A DNA stretch of 64,000 nucleotides from contig NZ_SORN01000004.1 of assembly GCF_004366635.1 (NCBI RefSeq), forward strand, positions 62,001-126,000, read 5' to 3'. A program made the position numbers and the translations under genes. A model generated the notes under the pieces. That model worked only from the letters and a program-made list of their open reading frames with translations. It was not told the DNA's origin and made no database searches. This DNA comes from Roseinatronobacter bogoriensis DSM 18756. GTDB lineage: Bacteria; Pseudomonadota; Alphaproteobacteria; Rhodobacterales; Rhodobacteraceae. Below, piece after piece: positions 49,658 through 57,755 of this stretch (positions within the stretch are counted from its first letter, which is position 1; each line of letters opens with the position of its first letter).

Positions 49658-50601
49658 GCGCGGGCAATGCGCTGACGCGCTCGGCGCCGTGGCGCGGCAC
49701 GGCATGGCTGATGGGAAAGCTTGGGATCAGCGGGCGCACCCTGGTTATTGCCGTTCCCATGCTGTGGCTGGGTGTGTTCTTTCTTGCGCCATTTTTTGTA
49801 CTGGGGCGCATTTCACTGGCCGAAGCGTTGATTGCCCGCCCGCCCTATACGCCCCTGTTTGAACGCGGCCCTGACGGGTCCTTGCAGATCATCGCCAGTC
49901 TGGAGAATTATCGCTTCCTGATGACCGATGCGCTGTATCGCAATGCCTATCTGTCCTCGATCCGGGTTGCGCTTGTCTCGACGATCTTTGCGTTGCTGAT
50001 CGGCTATCCGATTGCCTATTACATCGCCCGCGCGCCAGAGCCGAAACGCTCGATCCTGCTGCTGATGGTCATTTTGCCGTTCTGGACCAGCTTCCTTTTG
50101 CGGGTCTATGCGTGGATGGGGTTTCTGCGCTCAAACGGAGTGATCAATAACACGCTGATATCGCTGGGCATCATCGATGCGCCATTGCGCATGATGCAGA
50201 CTGATTTCGCGGTCTATATCGGTATTGTCTATACCTATCTGCCTTTCATGATCCTGCCGCTATATGCCAACCTGACCAAGCTGGATTCAGCCCTGCTGGA
50301 AGCAGCGAGTGATCTGGGCGCCTCGCCCTTTGTGACGTTTTTCACAGTCACGCTGCCTTTGTCATTGCCCGGCATCGTCGCAGGGTCCATGCTGGTGTTC
50401 ATTCCGGCGATTGGGGAATATGTCATTCCCGCACTACTGGGCGGGCCAGATACGCTGATGATCGGCCGCGTTCTGTGGGATGAGTTCTTTTCCAGCCGTG
50501 ACTGGCCTGTGGCCTCGGCGGTGGCGATTGTCATGCTGGTGCTGGTTGTTGCGCCGATCATGTGGTTGCAATCCATCCAAAACCGACGGGAGGAGGGCTG
50601 A
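49654..50601 (+). CDS. potH: Polyamine ABC transporter permease PotH
   Basis: This 315-residue inner-membrane protein has six helices. The EAA loop reads DSALLEAASDLGASPFVTFF followed by VTLPLSLPGIVAGS, and IPAIGEYVIPALLGG follows as in PotB/PotH proteins. The N-terminal arm is about 40 residues long. It is coupled at both ends: ATGA with potG and TGATG with potI. Confidence 0.94.
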   Translation: MSAGNALTRSAPWRGTAWLMGKLGISGRTLVIAVPMLWLGVFFLAPFFVLGRISLAEALIARPPYTPLFERGPDGSLQIIASLENYRFLMTDALYRNAYLSSIRVALVSTIFALLIGYPIAYYIARAPEPKRSILLLMVILPFWTSFLLRVYAWMGFLRSNGVINNTLISLGIIDAPLRMMQTDFAVYIGIVYTYLPFMILPLYANLTKLDSALLEAASDLGASPFVTFFTVTLPLSLPGIVAGSMLVFIPAIGEYVIPALLGGPDTLMIGRVLWDEFFSSRDWPVASAVAIVMLVLVVAPIMWLQSIQNRREEG

Positions 50602-51401
50602 TGCGTGGCTGGTTCCTGCCACTGGCGGTCGCTTTCGGTTTCATCTTTTTATATGCGCCCATCGTCTCGCTTGTGGTGTTTTCGTTCAACGAAAGCCGTC
50701 TGGTCACGGTCTGGGGCGGGTTTTCAACGCGGTGGTATGGTGAATTGCTGCGCGACCGTCAGATCCTCGGGTCGGCATGGATCAGTCTTCAAGTGGCCTT
50801 TGCAAGCGCCACCCTAGCTACGGTGATTGGCACTTTGGGCGCGTTTGTATTGACGCGGTTCAGCAGTTTTACGGGGCGGCTGTTGTTGACAGGCATGATC
50901 ACGGCACCGCTGGTGATGCCAGAGGTGATAACCGGCTTATCACTGTTGTTGTTGTTTGTGTCGATGGAACTGACGCTGGGCTGGCCCGCTGGGCGCGGAC
51001 TGACGACGATCATCATCGCGCATACGACCTTTTGTGCGGCTTTTGTGGCGGTCATTGCGCAGTCGCGTTTGCGCAGCATGGATGAATCGTTGGAAGAAGC
51101 CGCGCGCGATCTGGGGGCAGGGCCGGTTCGGGTGTTTTTTGATGTGACCTTGCCTGTGATCGCGCCGGCCTTGGTGGCGGGTTGGCTTCTCGCCTTCACC
51201 CTGTCGCTGGACGATCTGGTGATTGCAAGCTTCGTGTCCGGCCCCGGTGCCTCGACCCTGCCGATGGTGATTTTTTCAAAGGTGCGTCTGGGGGTCAGCC
51301 CGGATATCAATGCACTGGCAACGATCATCATTGGTTTTGTGCTGGTTGCTGTGCTGATTGCGGGATGGCTGATGCGGCGTGCATTGCGCAAGGGCGGCTG
51401 A
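50601..51401 (+). CDS. potI: Polyamine ABC transporter permease PotI
   Basis: This 266-residue inner-membrane protein has six helices. It begins MRGWFLPLAVAFGFIFLYAP and carries FSFNESRLVTVWGGFS, typical of PotC/PotI. Its EAA loop is DESLEEAARDLGAGPVRVFF with VTLPVIAPALVAGW. The start overlaps the potH stop by one base. It is the last gene of the transporter operon; no clear terminator follows before the katG promoter region. Confidence 0.94.
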   Translation: MRGWFLPLAVAFGFIFLYAPIVSLVVFSFNESRLVTVWGGFSTRWYGELLRDRQILGSAWISLQVAFASATLATVIGTLGAFVLTRFSSFTGRLLLTGMITAPLVMPEVITGLSLLLLFVSMELTLGWPAGRGLTTIIIAHTTFCAAFVAVIAQSRLRSMDESLEEAARDLGAGPVRVFFDVTLPVIAPALVAGWLLAFTLSLDDLVIASFVSGPGASTLPMVIFSKVRLGVSPDINALATIIIGFVLVAVLIAGWLMRRALRKGG

Positions 51402-51423
51402 AGCATATTAATGATAAGAAATT

Positions 51424-51440
51424 CTGATATTAATTATCAG
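51424..51440. promoter_or_regulatory. AT-rich inverted repeat upstream of katG
   Basis: CTGATATTAATTATCAG has 6-base perfect arms (CTGATA/TATCAG) around TTAAT, set in an AT-rich stretch about 70 bases before the start. It resembles Fur-family boxes (GATAAT-type) more than an OxyR site. Confidence 0.4.
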
Positions 51441-51509
51441 TAAAAGCAACTTAACCTGATGATCCTTTCCTGTTAGAACCATTCCAGAAATCCACAGATG
51501 GAGGGAATC

Positions 51510-53675
51510 ATGGACGGTTCTGATAAAGCAGGCAAATGCCCAGTTATGCACGGCGGGCAAACCAACACCGGCAACGCGGTGATGGATTGGTGGCCAAAGG
51601 CGCTCAACCTCGACATTCTGCACCAGCACGACACCAAGGTGAACCCGCTAACCGGTTTCGACTATCGTGAAGAGGTCAAGAAACTGGATGTTGAAGCGCT
51701 GAAAGCAGATGTTCACGCGCTTCTGACCGACAGTCAGGATTGGTGGCCAGCAGATTGGGGTCACTACGGCGGGTTGATGATCCGCATGTCCTGGCACGCA
51801 GCGGGCACCTACCGCGTGCAGGATGGTCGTGGCGGTGCAGGCACCGGCAACCACCGTTTCGCCCCCCTGAATTCTTGGCCGGACAATGCCAATCTGGACA
51901 AGGCGCGCCGCTTGTTGTGGCCGATCAAGAAGAAATACGGCAACCAGATCAGCTGGGCCGATCTGATGGTTCTGGCAGGCACGATCGCATATGAAAATAT
52001 GGGCCTGAAAACCTTTGGTTTTGCCTTTGGCCGCGAAGATATCTGGCACCCTGAGAAAGATGTTTACTGGGGGTCCGAGAAAGAATGGCTCGCGCCATCG
52101 GATGAGCGTTATGACAATGTCGGCGACGCCTCGACCATGGAAAATCCGCTTTCAGCTGTTCAGATGGGCTTGATCTATGTGAACCCCGAAGGCGTGAACG
52201 GCCAGCCCGACCCGCTGAAAACTGCTGCTCACGTGCGCGAGACTTTCGCACGCATGGCGATGAATGACGAAGAAACCGTTGCACTGACCGCTGGTGGCCA
52301 CACTGTCGGCAAAAGCCACGGCAATGGCCGTGCCGAAAACCTTGGACCTGCCCCTGAAGGCGCAGCGCTCGAAGAAGCAGGCATGGGCTGGATGAACCAC
52401 AAGACCCGCGCTGTTGGGCGCGACACGGTGACTTCCGGGATCGAAGGCGCATGGACCACCGAGCCAACGAAATGGGACATGGGCTATTTCAAGTTGCTGT
52501 TCGGCTATGAATGGGAATTGAAGAAATCCCCCGCAGGTGCATGGCAGTGGGAGCCCATCAACATCAAGGAAGAAGACAAGCCGGTGGATGTGGAAGACCC
52601 GTCGATCCGTCTGAACCCGATCATGACCGACGCCGACATGGCCATGAAGATGGACCCGACCTATCGCGCCATTTGTGAAAAGTTCATGGCCGACCCAGCG
52701 AGCTTCGACGACGCATTTGCCCGCGCATGGTTCAAGCTGACCCATCGCGACATGGGCCCGCAGGAACGCTATATCGGCCCCGATGCGCCGAAAGAGATTC
52801 TGATCTGGCAAGACCCTGTTCCAGCAGGGAATGCTGATTACGATGTTGCTGCTGTAAAGGCCAAGATCGATGCCGCAGGGCTGTCGGTGTCTGATATGGT
52901 TGCGACCGCTTGGGACAGTGCGCGCACATTCCGCCAGTCCGACTATCGTGGTGGCGCAAATGGTGCACGTATTCGCTTGGCACCGCAAAAGGATTGGGCC
53001 GGAAACGAGCCTGATCGCCTGCAAAAGGTGCTGTCGGTGTTGGAGCCGATTGCTGCCGAAACCGGAGCGTCAATTGCCGATGTGATCGTTCTGGCTGGTA
53101 ATCTGGGTGTCGAAAAGGCCGCTAAAGCAGCAGGTTTTGACATCGAGGTACCATTTGCACCCGGTCGCGGTGACGCCACGGATGAGATGACCGATGCCGA
53201 CAGCTTCAAGTGGCTGGAACCCGTTGCCGACGGATTCCGCAACTGGATGATGAAGGATTACGTTGTCTCTGCTGAAGAGCTGATGCTCGACCGCGCACAA
53301 TTGATGGGGCTGACGGCCCCTGAGATGACCGTTCTTCTGGGCGGTATGCGGGTCATGGGCACAAACCACGGTGGGACAGCGCATGGTGTGTTCACTGACC
53401 GTGTTGGCGCGTTGACCACTGATTTCTTTGTCAACCTGACAGATATGGCATGGAAGTGGGAACCAAAGGGGTCGAACCTGTATGAGATTCAGGATCGCAA
53501 GACAGGTCAGGCAAAATGGACAGCGACACGCGCTGATCTGGTATTTGGTTCCAACTCGATCCTGCGCGCTTACGCAGAGATCTATGCGCAGGACGATGCT
53601 GGCGAGAAGTTCGTGAAGGATTTCGTTGCAGCATGGGTCAAGGTGATGAATGCAGATCGCTACGATCTGGCATAA
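51510..53675 (+). CDS. katG: Catalase-peroxidase KatG
   Basis: The protein is 721 residues from ATG 51510, with GGAGGG five bases upstream; an ATG 12 bases earlier lies before that site. Distal haem-pocket residues are Arg92, Trp95 and His96 (MIRMSWHAAGTYR). Proximal His lies in TAGGHTVGKSHGNG. The tyrosine and methionine of the Met-Tyr-Trp adduct are in the expected loops (for example YVNPEGVNG). A degenerate second peroxidase domain fills the C-terminal half. It removes H2O2. It is monocistronic with a strong terminator. Confidence 0.97.
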   Translation: MDGSDKAGKCPVMHGGQTNTGNAVMDWWPKALNLDILHQHDTKVNPLTGFDYREEVKKLDVEALKADVHALLTDSQDWWPADWGHYGGLMIRMSWHAAGTYRVQDGRGGAGTGNHRFAPLNSWPDNANLDKARRLLWPIKKKYGNQISWADLMVLAGTIAYENMGLKTFGFAFGREDIWHPEKDVYWGSEKEWLAPSDERYDNVGDASTMENPLSAVQMGLIYVNPEGVNGQPDPLKTAAHVRETFARMAMNDEETVALTAGGHTVGKSHGNGRAENLGPAPEGAALEEAGMGWMNHKTRAVGRDTVTSGIEGAWTTEPTKWDMGYFKLLFGYEWELKKSPAGAWQWEPINIKEEDKPVDVEDPSIRLNPIMTDADMAMKMDPTYRAICEKFMADPASFDDAFARAWFKLTHRDMGPQERYIGPDAPKEILIWQDPVPAGNADYDVAAVKAKIDAAGLSVSDMVATAWDSARTFRQSDYRGGANGARIRLAPQKDWAGNEPDRLQKVLSVLEPIAAETGASIADVIVLAGNLGVEKAAKAAGFDIEVPFAPGRGDATDEMTDADSFKWLEPVADGFRNWMMKDYVVSAEELMLDRAQLMGLTAPEMTVLLGGMRVMGTNHGGTAHGVFTDRVGALTTDFFVNLTDMAWKWEPKGSNLYEIQDRKTGQAKWTATRADLVFGSNSILRAYAEIYAQDDAGEKFVKDFVAAWVKVMNADRYDLA

Positions 53676-53697
53676 GGCTTAGCCATAACAATCACAG

Positions 53698-53724
53698 CGG
53701 CGCGCCATTCAGGCGCGCCGTTTT
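53698..53724 (+). terminator. Intrinsic terminator of katG
   Basis: A perfect 9-bp stem CGGCGCGCC/GGCGCGCCG with loop ATTCA is followed by TTTT. It lies 22 bases after the katG stop. Confidence 0.88.
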
Positions 53725-53797
53725 CGATTCAGCTACTGTTCGCCACCTGAAAAAGGTTCCCGCGCCCCAAGATATGCTTTCGCGAGGAGCGGCTTTG

Positions 53798-53895
53798 GCG
53801 GGACTTTGCAGAGATAGCGAGGCCGGGTGAAAAAGCCGCGCAGCGTCGGGCCGCGGTGCGGCGATGCGCGGCGGCCTTTGGCCTTGATTCCGCGC
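53798..53895 (-). repeat. Dispersed intergenic repeat, copy 2 (inverted)
   Basis: On the minus strand this 98-base block matches the split element at 8506-8536 and 8640-8711, including an identical 23-base core rich in CCGCACCGCGGCCC. It lies in the 270-base gap between the katG terminator and the kinase-like gene, which holds no convincing coding frame. Confidence 0.6.
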
Positions 53896-53993
53896 AGGTC
53901 AAACACTGCAACGCCCGCCAAGCAGTCAGAGGTATCTTGTGTCAGGCGGCCAACACTACGAACAGAGTCTAATTGGTCGAGCGGCAATCTGGC

Positions 53994-54758
53994 CTATTGC
54001 GCGGCGAGAGCCTTTTGTCGTGACAGCACGCAGCGCCTTGCATGTTGGATGGCAGCGAATTCGCTTTTCTCAATATGTCTGAGGCGGTGCCACGCAACAA
54101 CAGGGGCTGCGAGCCATTCCATCCACCATATCTTTCGCGCCAAGGTATGGGCCTCTTTCCATACCTCGTCGGGTGCATCCGCGAAATAGGCGTTTAGAAA
54201 CATGTCTCCTGCATTGGGATGCCGCTTCTTCCAGACCGAGATTGAGTGCAGCAGCAACAAGACATCGCGTGCTTTGTCATATTGGGTCGCCTGCAATTTC
54301 GCACCTGCTTCCAGATCGAGGAATGTCAGGTTTTGCCCATCCCAGCAAATATCGCGCATCACTGGTCGCCCATGCGCAAGGCCCAACCGGTGTAATTCTG
54401 CCAACTCTTGTCCAATGCGTTGCATCATTTGAACGGGTGATGCCCCCTTCTTGATGGCCTTCATCACCAGCATACCGTGATCCGCCATAACGAAGCACGT
54501 GTCATCTTGCGCAAGTATCTCGGGGACCGAAGCACCCCGCGCGCGAAACTCTTTCAGAAGCTGGGCCTCGCGGCGCAGGGCCTGTTCTGGATTGCCTTTG
54601 AAAAACTTGAGCCATAGGGTCTTGTGCTGTTCTGTCTTCTTGGCGAAGTACAACCTGCCCTCGAACTCGAAGCGCACAAGTCGGGCATCGCCACTTGCAT
54701 GCGCTTGCTCGAGAAGTGCGCGCGAAAAAATCGCGTCTGAAGGGGTGTTTATCTGCAT
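53994..54758 (-). CDS. Lipopolysaccharide-kinase/InaA-like protein kinase-fold protein
   Basis: This 254-residue protein has a minimal protein-kinase fold. Candidate residues are Lys40 (YFAKK, ATP-binding), Glu64 (helix C), the catalytic loop HGRPVMRDICWDGQN (His129, Asp136, Asn143) and Asp148 in TFLDLEAG as the metal-binding aspartate. This resembles WaaP/InaA and other atypical kinases rather than Ser/Thr kinases. It could phosphorylate an LPS-core sugar or a small molecule. It has no linked LPS gene here. Confidence 0.75.
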   Translation of the reverse strand: MQINTPSDAIFSRALLEQAHASGDARLVRFEFEGRLYFAKKTEQHKTLWLKFFKGNPEQALRREAQLLKEFRARGASVPEILAQDDTCFVMADHGMLVMKAIKKGASPVQMMQRIGQELAELHRLGLAHGRPVMRDICWDGQNLTFLDLEAGAKLQATQYDKARDVLLLLHSISVWKKRHPNAGDMFLNAYFADAPDEVWKEAHTLARKIWWMEWLAAPVVAWHRLRHIEKSEFAAIQHARRCVLSRQKALAAQ

Positions 54759-54860
54759 GCGCTTCTCTTAAACATATCGAAATTCGTGTCAATTCGCGGT
54801 GGTTGACCTTTCGGGGTCATTTGCTTTTTCAGCGTTTGGGGGATCTGGTAGAATGGCGTC

Positions 54861-55268
54861 ATGAACATCTCCCTGACAGATTTTCTGATGCTTTGCTTGG
54901 CCGGCGGTGTGGGCAGTATGGCGCGGGCAGGGCTTGCCGCTGGTTTGACCCGGTTTTTCCATCCGGCCGGAGCAATTTTCGTGATTAATGCTTTGGGCAG
55001 TTTCCTGATTGGGGGGGCGCTGGGTATTCTTCTGTCAGGGACTTCAGTTTTGGATGCTGCGCAAGCGCCAGTTGGGTTTACCCTGTTTTCGGTTGGGCTG
55101 CTGGGCGGGTTTACGACCGTATCGACGTTTGCGTTGCAAGTGCATGCCTTGTGGCAGGAAGGTCGTCAGGCTTGGGCAGGGGGTGTTGCCTTGGGGTCGG
55201 TGCTCCTTTGTCCTGTGTTTGCGCTGGTCGGATTTGCGCTGGCTTCATTTGTGTATGGAGGCGGCTGA
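54861..55268 (+). CDS. crcB1: Fluoride channel CrcB/FluC, first subunit
   Basis: This 135-residue four-helix membrane protein exports fluoride passively. AGGVGSMARAGLAAGLT, the pore asparagine segment FVINALGSFLIG (Asn43) and GLLGGFTTVSTFALQ (the Thr/Ser/Phe-box region) are the family signatures. Its stop overlaps the start of a second crcB gene (TGATG), so the two proteins are made together and may form a heterodimer. Confidence 0.92.
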   Translation: MNISLTDFLMLCLAGGVGSMARAGLAAGLTRFFHPAGAIFVINALGSFLIGGALGILLSGTSVLDAAQAPVGFTLFSVGLLGGFTTVSTFALQVHALWQEGRQAWAGGVALGSVLLCPVFALVGFALASFVYGGG

Positions 55269-55645
55269 TGCAGGCGACGATTATCAACATGCTTGCTGTG
55301 GGCCTTGGGGGCGCAATGGGCACGGGGTTGCGCGTCTTGCTAAGCCTTGGCGCATTCAGAATATGGAATGACTACGCCTTTATCGGCACGCTGGCGGCAA
55401 ATATTCTTGGGGCGGCGCTGATCGGTTACCTGGCCACGCGTGACATGACGGCGAGAGCCAAAGCAATGTGGATGACAGGGTTTTGTGGCGGGTTTACAAC
55501 GTTTTCGCTGTTCTCGCTCGAAATCCTGATCCTGTCAGACCGCAGCATTACGCTGATGCTTGGCTATGGTGCCGCCTCGCTGGTGCTATGGGTGCTGGGC
55601 GTCTGGGGCGGGTGGCGTCTGGGGCAACCCGCCGCCAAAACCTAG
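55268..55645 (+). CDS. crcB2: Fluoride channel CrcB/FluC, second subunit
   Basis: The protein is 125 residues from ATG 55268, one base into the previous stop. GGAMGTGLRVLLSLG, LAANILGAALIGYLATRD and GFCGGFTTFSLFSLEIL repeat the FluC pattern, with Asn in the pore helix and the TTFS motif both kept. Both copies therefore look functional rather than one being degenerate. The last 4 bases overlap the end of convergent fabI. Confidence 0.92.
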   Translation: MQATIINMLAVGLGGAMGTGLRVLLSLGAFRIWNDYAFIGTLAANILGAALIGYLATRDMTARAKAMWMTGFCGGFTTFSLFSLEILILSDRSITLMLGYGAASLVLWVLGVWGGWRLGQPAAKT

Positions 55646-56430
55646 ATGTTTTCGACCCGCGGCATCCCCATCACGTGATAGCCGCCATCGACATGGATGA
55701 TTTCGCCCGTTGTATGGGAACCATAATCAGATGCCAGATAGACCGCTGTCCCACCCACACTTTGCAGCGTTGCATTCGTACCAAGCGGGGCATTGGCTTC
55801 GGCGTGACGAAATGTCTTGCGCGCCCCGCCAATGGCTGCGCCTGCCAGGGTTTTCATCGGGCCGGGGCTGATCGCATTCACCCGGATCCCCTCTGGCCCC
55901 AAATCATTTGCAAGATACCTGACAGAGCTTTCCAGCGCGGCCTTGGCCACCCCCATCACGTTGTAATATGGCGTGACAGAGTTTGATCCCTGAAAGGTCA
56001 GCGTCAGCAGACAGCCGCCATCGGGCATCAGCTCTGACGCTCTGCGCCCCACATCAATGAAGCTGTAGCAACTGATGTTCAGCGAATGCGCAAAGTTTGC
56101 GCGACTGGTGTCACGAAAACGCCCGGTCAGTTCCGTTTTGTCCGAAAATGCAATGGCATGGACCAGAAAATCCATCTTACCCCAGCTGTCGCGCAACTTG
56201 CCAAAGGCCGCGTCCATCGAGGCGTCATCACTGACATCGACATCCAGAAGCAGGTCTGACCCAAGACTCGCGGCCAGGGGTTCGACGCGTTTGCCAAACG
56301 CCTCGCCCTGATAGCTGAAGGCAAGCTCTGCCCCCTCAGCCGCCAGGGCCGCCGCTATACCCCAGGCGATCGAGCGCTCATTCGCGACGCCCATAACAAG
56401 CCCGCGTTTTCCCTGCATCAGTCCGGTCAT
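55642..56430 (-). CDS. fabI: Enoyl-[acyl-carrier-protein] reductase FabI
   Basis: This 262-residue NADH-dependent enzyme performs the last reduction of each fatty-acid elongation cycle. The divergent SDR cofactor site GVANERSIAWGIA and the catalytic Tyr/Lys in TPYYNVMGVAKAALE are typical of FabI. GPMKTLAGAAIGG forms the substrate-binding loop. It starts 12 bases after the fabB stop and is probably cotranscribed with it. Confidence 0.96.
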   Translation of the reverse strand: MTGLMQGKRGLVMGVANERSIAWGIAAALAAEGAELAFSYQGEAFGKRVEPLAASLGSDLLLDVDVSDDASMDAAFGKLRDSWGKMDFLVHAIAFSDKTELTGRFRDTSRANFAHSLNISCYSFIDVGRRASELMPDGGCLLTLTFQGSNSVTPYYNVMGVAKAALESSVRYLANDLGPEGIRVNAISPGPMKTLAGAAIGGARKTFRHAEANAPLGTNATLQSVGGTAVYLASDYGSHTTGEIIHVDGGYHVMGMPRVENI

Positions 56431-56442
56431 GCTGTTTACCCC

Positions 56443-57672
56443 TCAGTCGCGAAAGGCGCTCATGACAAGCGTCGCATTCGTGCCGCCAAAACCAAAGCTG
56501 TTGGACAGGACTGTGTCCAGTTCGACATTCTCGACCAGTTTGGTGGCGATTTCACCCTCGCGGATGGCCGGGTCCAGTTCGGTCACATTGGCCGAGGCCG
56601 CGATGAAATTGCCCTGCATCATCAGCAGCGAATAAATCGCTTCCTGCACACCTGTCGCGCCAAGGCTGTGGCCGGTCAGCGACTTGGTTGACGAAATCGG
56701 CGGCACATTGCCTTCGCCCCAGATGCGCCGGATCGCTTCAACCTCGGTCACATCGCCCGCCGGGGTCGAGGTGCCATGTGCGTTGATATAGCTGACCTTG
56801 CGCCCTTCGGGCAGGGTGCCAAGTGCCAACCGCATCGACCGCTCGCCCCCTTCGCCCGAAGGGGCGACCATGTCATGCCCGTCCGAGGTGGCGCCGTAGC
56901 CAGTTACTTCGGCGTAGATCTTTGCGCCGCGTGCTTTCGCATGTTCCAGTTCTTCCAGCACCAGCATCCCGCCACCGCCGCCGATCACGAACCCGTCGCG
57001 GGTCGCATCGAAGGCGCGCGCGGCGGTTTCGGGGGTGTCATTGTATTTTGAGGACATCGCGCCCATTGCGTCAAACAAGCACGACAGGGTCCAGTCCAGT
57101 TCCTCGCCACCACCGGCGAAAATGATGTCCTGCTTGCCCATCTGGATCAACTCTGCAGCGTTGCCGATGCAATGCGCAGAAGTCGAGCAGGCAGAGGTGA
57201 TCGAGTAATTCACGCCCTTGATCTTGAACGGCGTTGCCAGACAGGCCGAATTGGTCGAGGACATGCAGCGCGTCACCATGAATGGCCCCATGCGCTTTGG
57301 GCTGCCTTTCTCGATGACGATCTTATGGGCCTGAAACAGGTTCGCCGTAGATGGCCCGCCAGAGCCGGTAATCAACCCTGTGCGCGGGTTTGAGACATCC
57401 GACTCTTCCAGCCCGGCATCGGCAATGGCCTGTTCCATCGACAGGAAGTTATAGGCCGCGCCCGCACCCATGAACCGAAGGTTGCGCTTGTCGATATGGT
57501 CTTCCAGCACGATCTGAGGCTGGCCGTGGACCTGGCTGCGGAACCCATGCTCGGCATATTCGGGGGCAAAAATAATTCCCGATCGCCCGGCGCGCAAACT
57601 CTCCGACACTTCCGTGGCAGAATTCCCGATGGGCGAGATGATCCCCAGCCCGGTAATAACAACTCGACGCAT
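56443..57672 (-). CDS. fabB: 3-oxoacyl-ACP synthase I FabB
   Basis: The protein is 409 residues from ATG 57672, which follows GGGAGG; an upstream in-frame start adds four residues. It is a condensing enzyme of the FabB type with catalytic Cys in SITSACSTSAHCIG and the two histidines in INAHGTSTPAGD and KSLTGHSLGATG. FabB is needed to elongate unsaturated fatty acids with FabA. In many alphaproteobacteria fabA lies directly upstream, but here gltX occupies that place. Confidence 0.94.
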   Translation of the reverse strand: MRRVVITGLGIISPIGNSATEVSESLRAGRSGIIFAPEYAEHGFRSQVHGQPQIVLEDHIDKRNLRFMGAGAAYNFLSMEQAIADAGLEESDVSNPRTGLITGSGGPSTANLFQAHKIVIEKGSPKRMGPFMVTRCMSSTNSACLATPFKIKGVNYSITSACSTSAHCIGNAAELIQMGKQDIIFAGGGEELDWTLSCLFDAMGAMSSKYNDTPETAARAFDATRDGFVIGGGGGMLVLEELEHAKARGAKIYAEVTGYGATSDGHDMVAPSGEGGERSMRLALGTLPEGRKVSYINAHGTSTPAGDVTEVEAIRRIWGEGNVPPISSTKSLTGHSLGATGVQEAIYSLLMMQGNFIAASANVTELDPAIREGEIATKLVENVELDTVLSNSFGFGGTNATLVMSAFRD

Positions 57673-57755
57673 ACCGCCTCCCATATCAAATTTAGTGCCT
57701 GTCTAGGCCAGCATAGCCTTTGGGGCAAGCCTGAAGCCTGCTTGGCGCGCGTGCC

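Noticed and set aside
54759..54860. Fluoride riboswitch ahead of crcB1
   Set aside because: I looked for the conserved crcB-motif pseudoknot segments in the roughly 100-base leader and could not find them.
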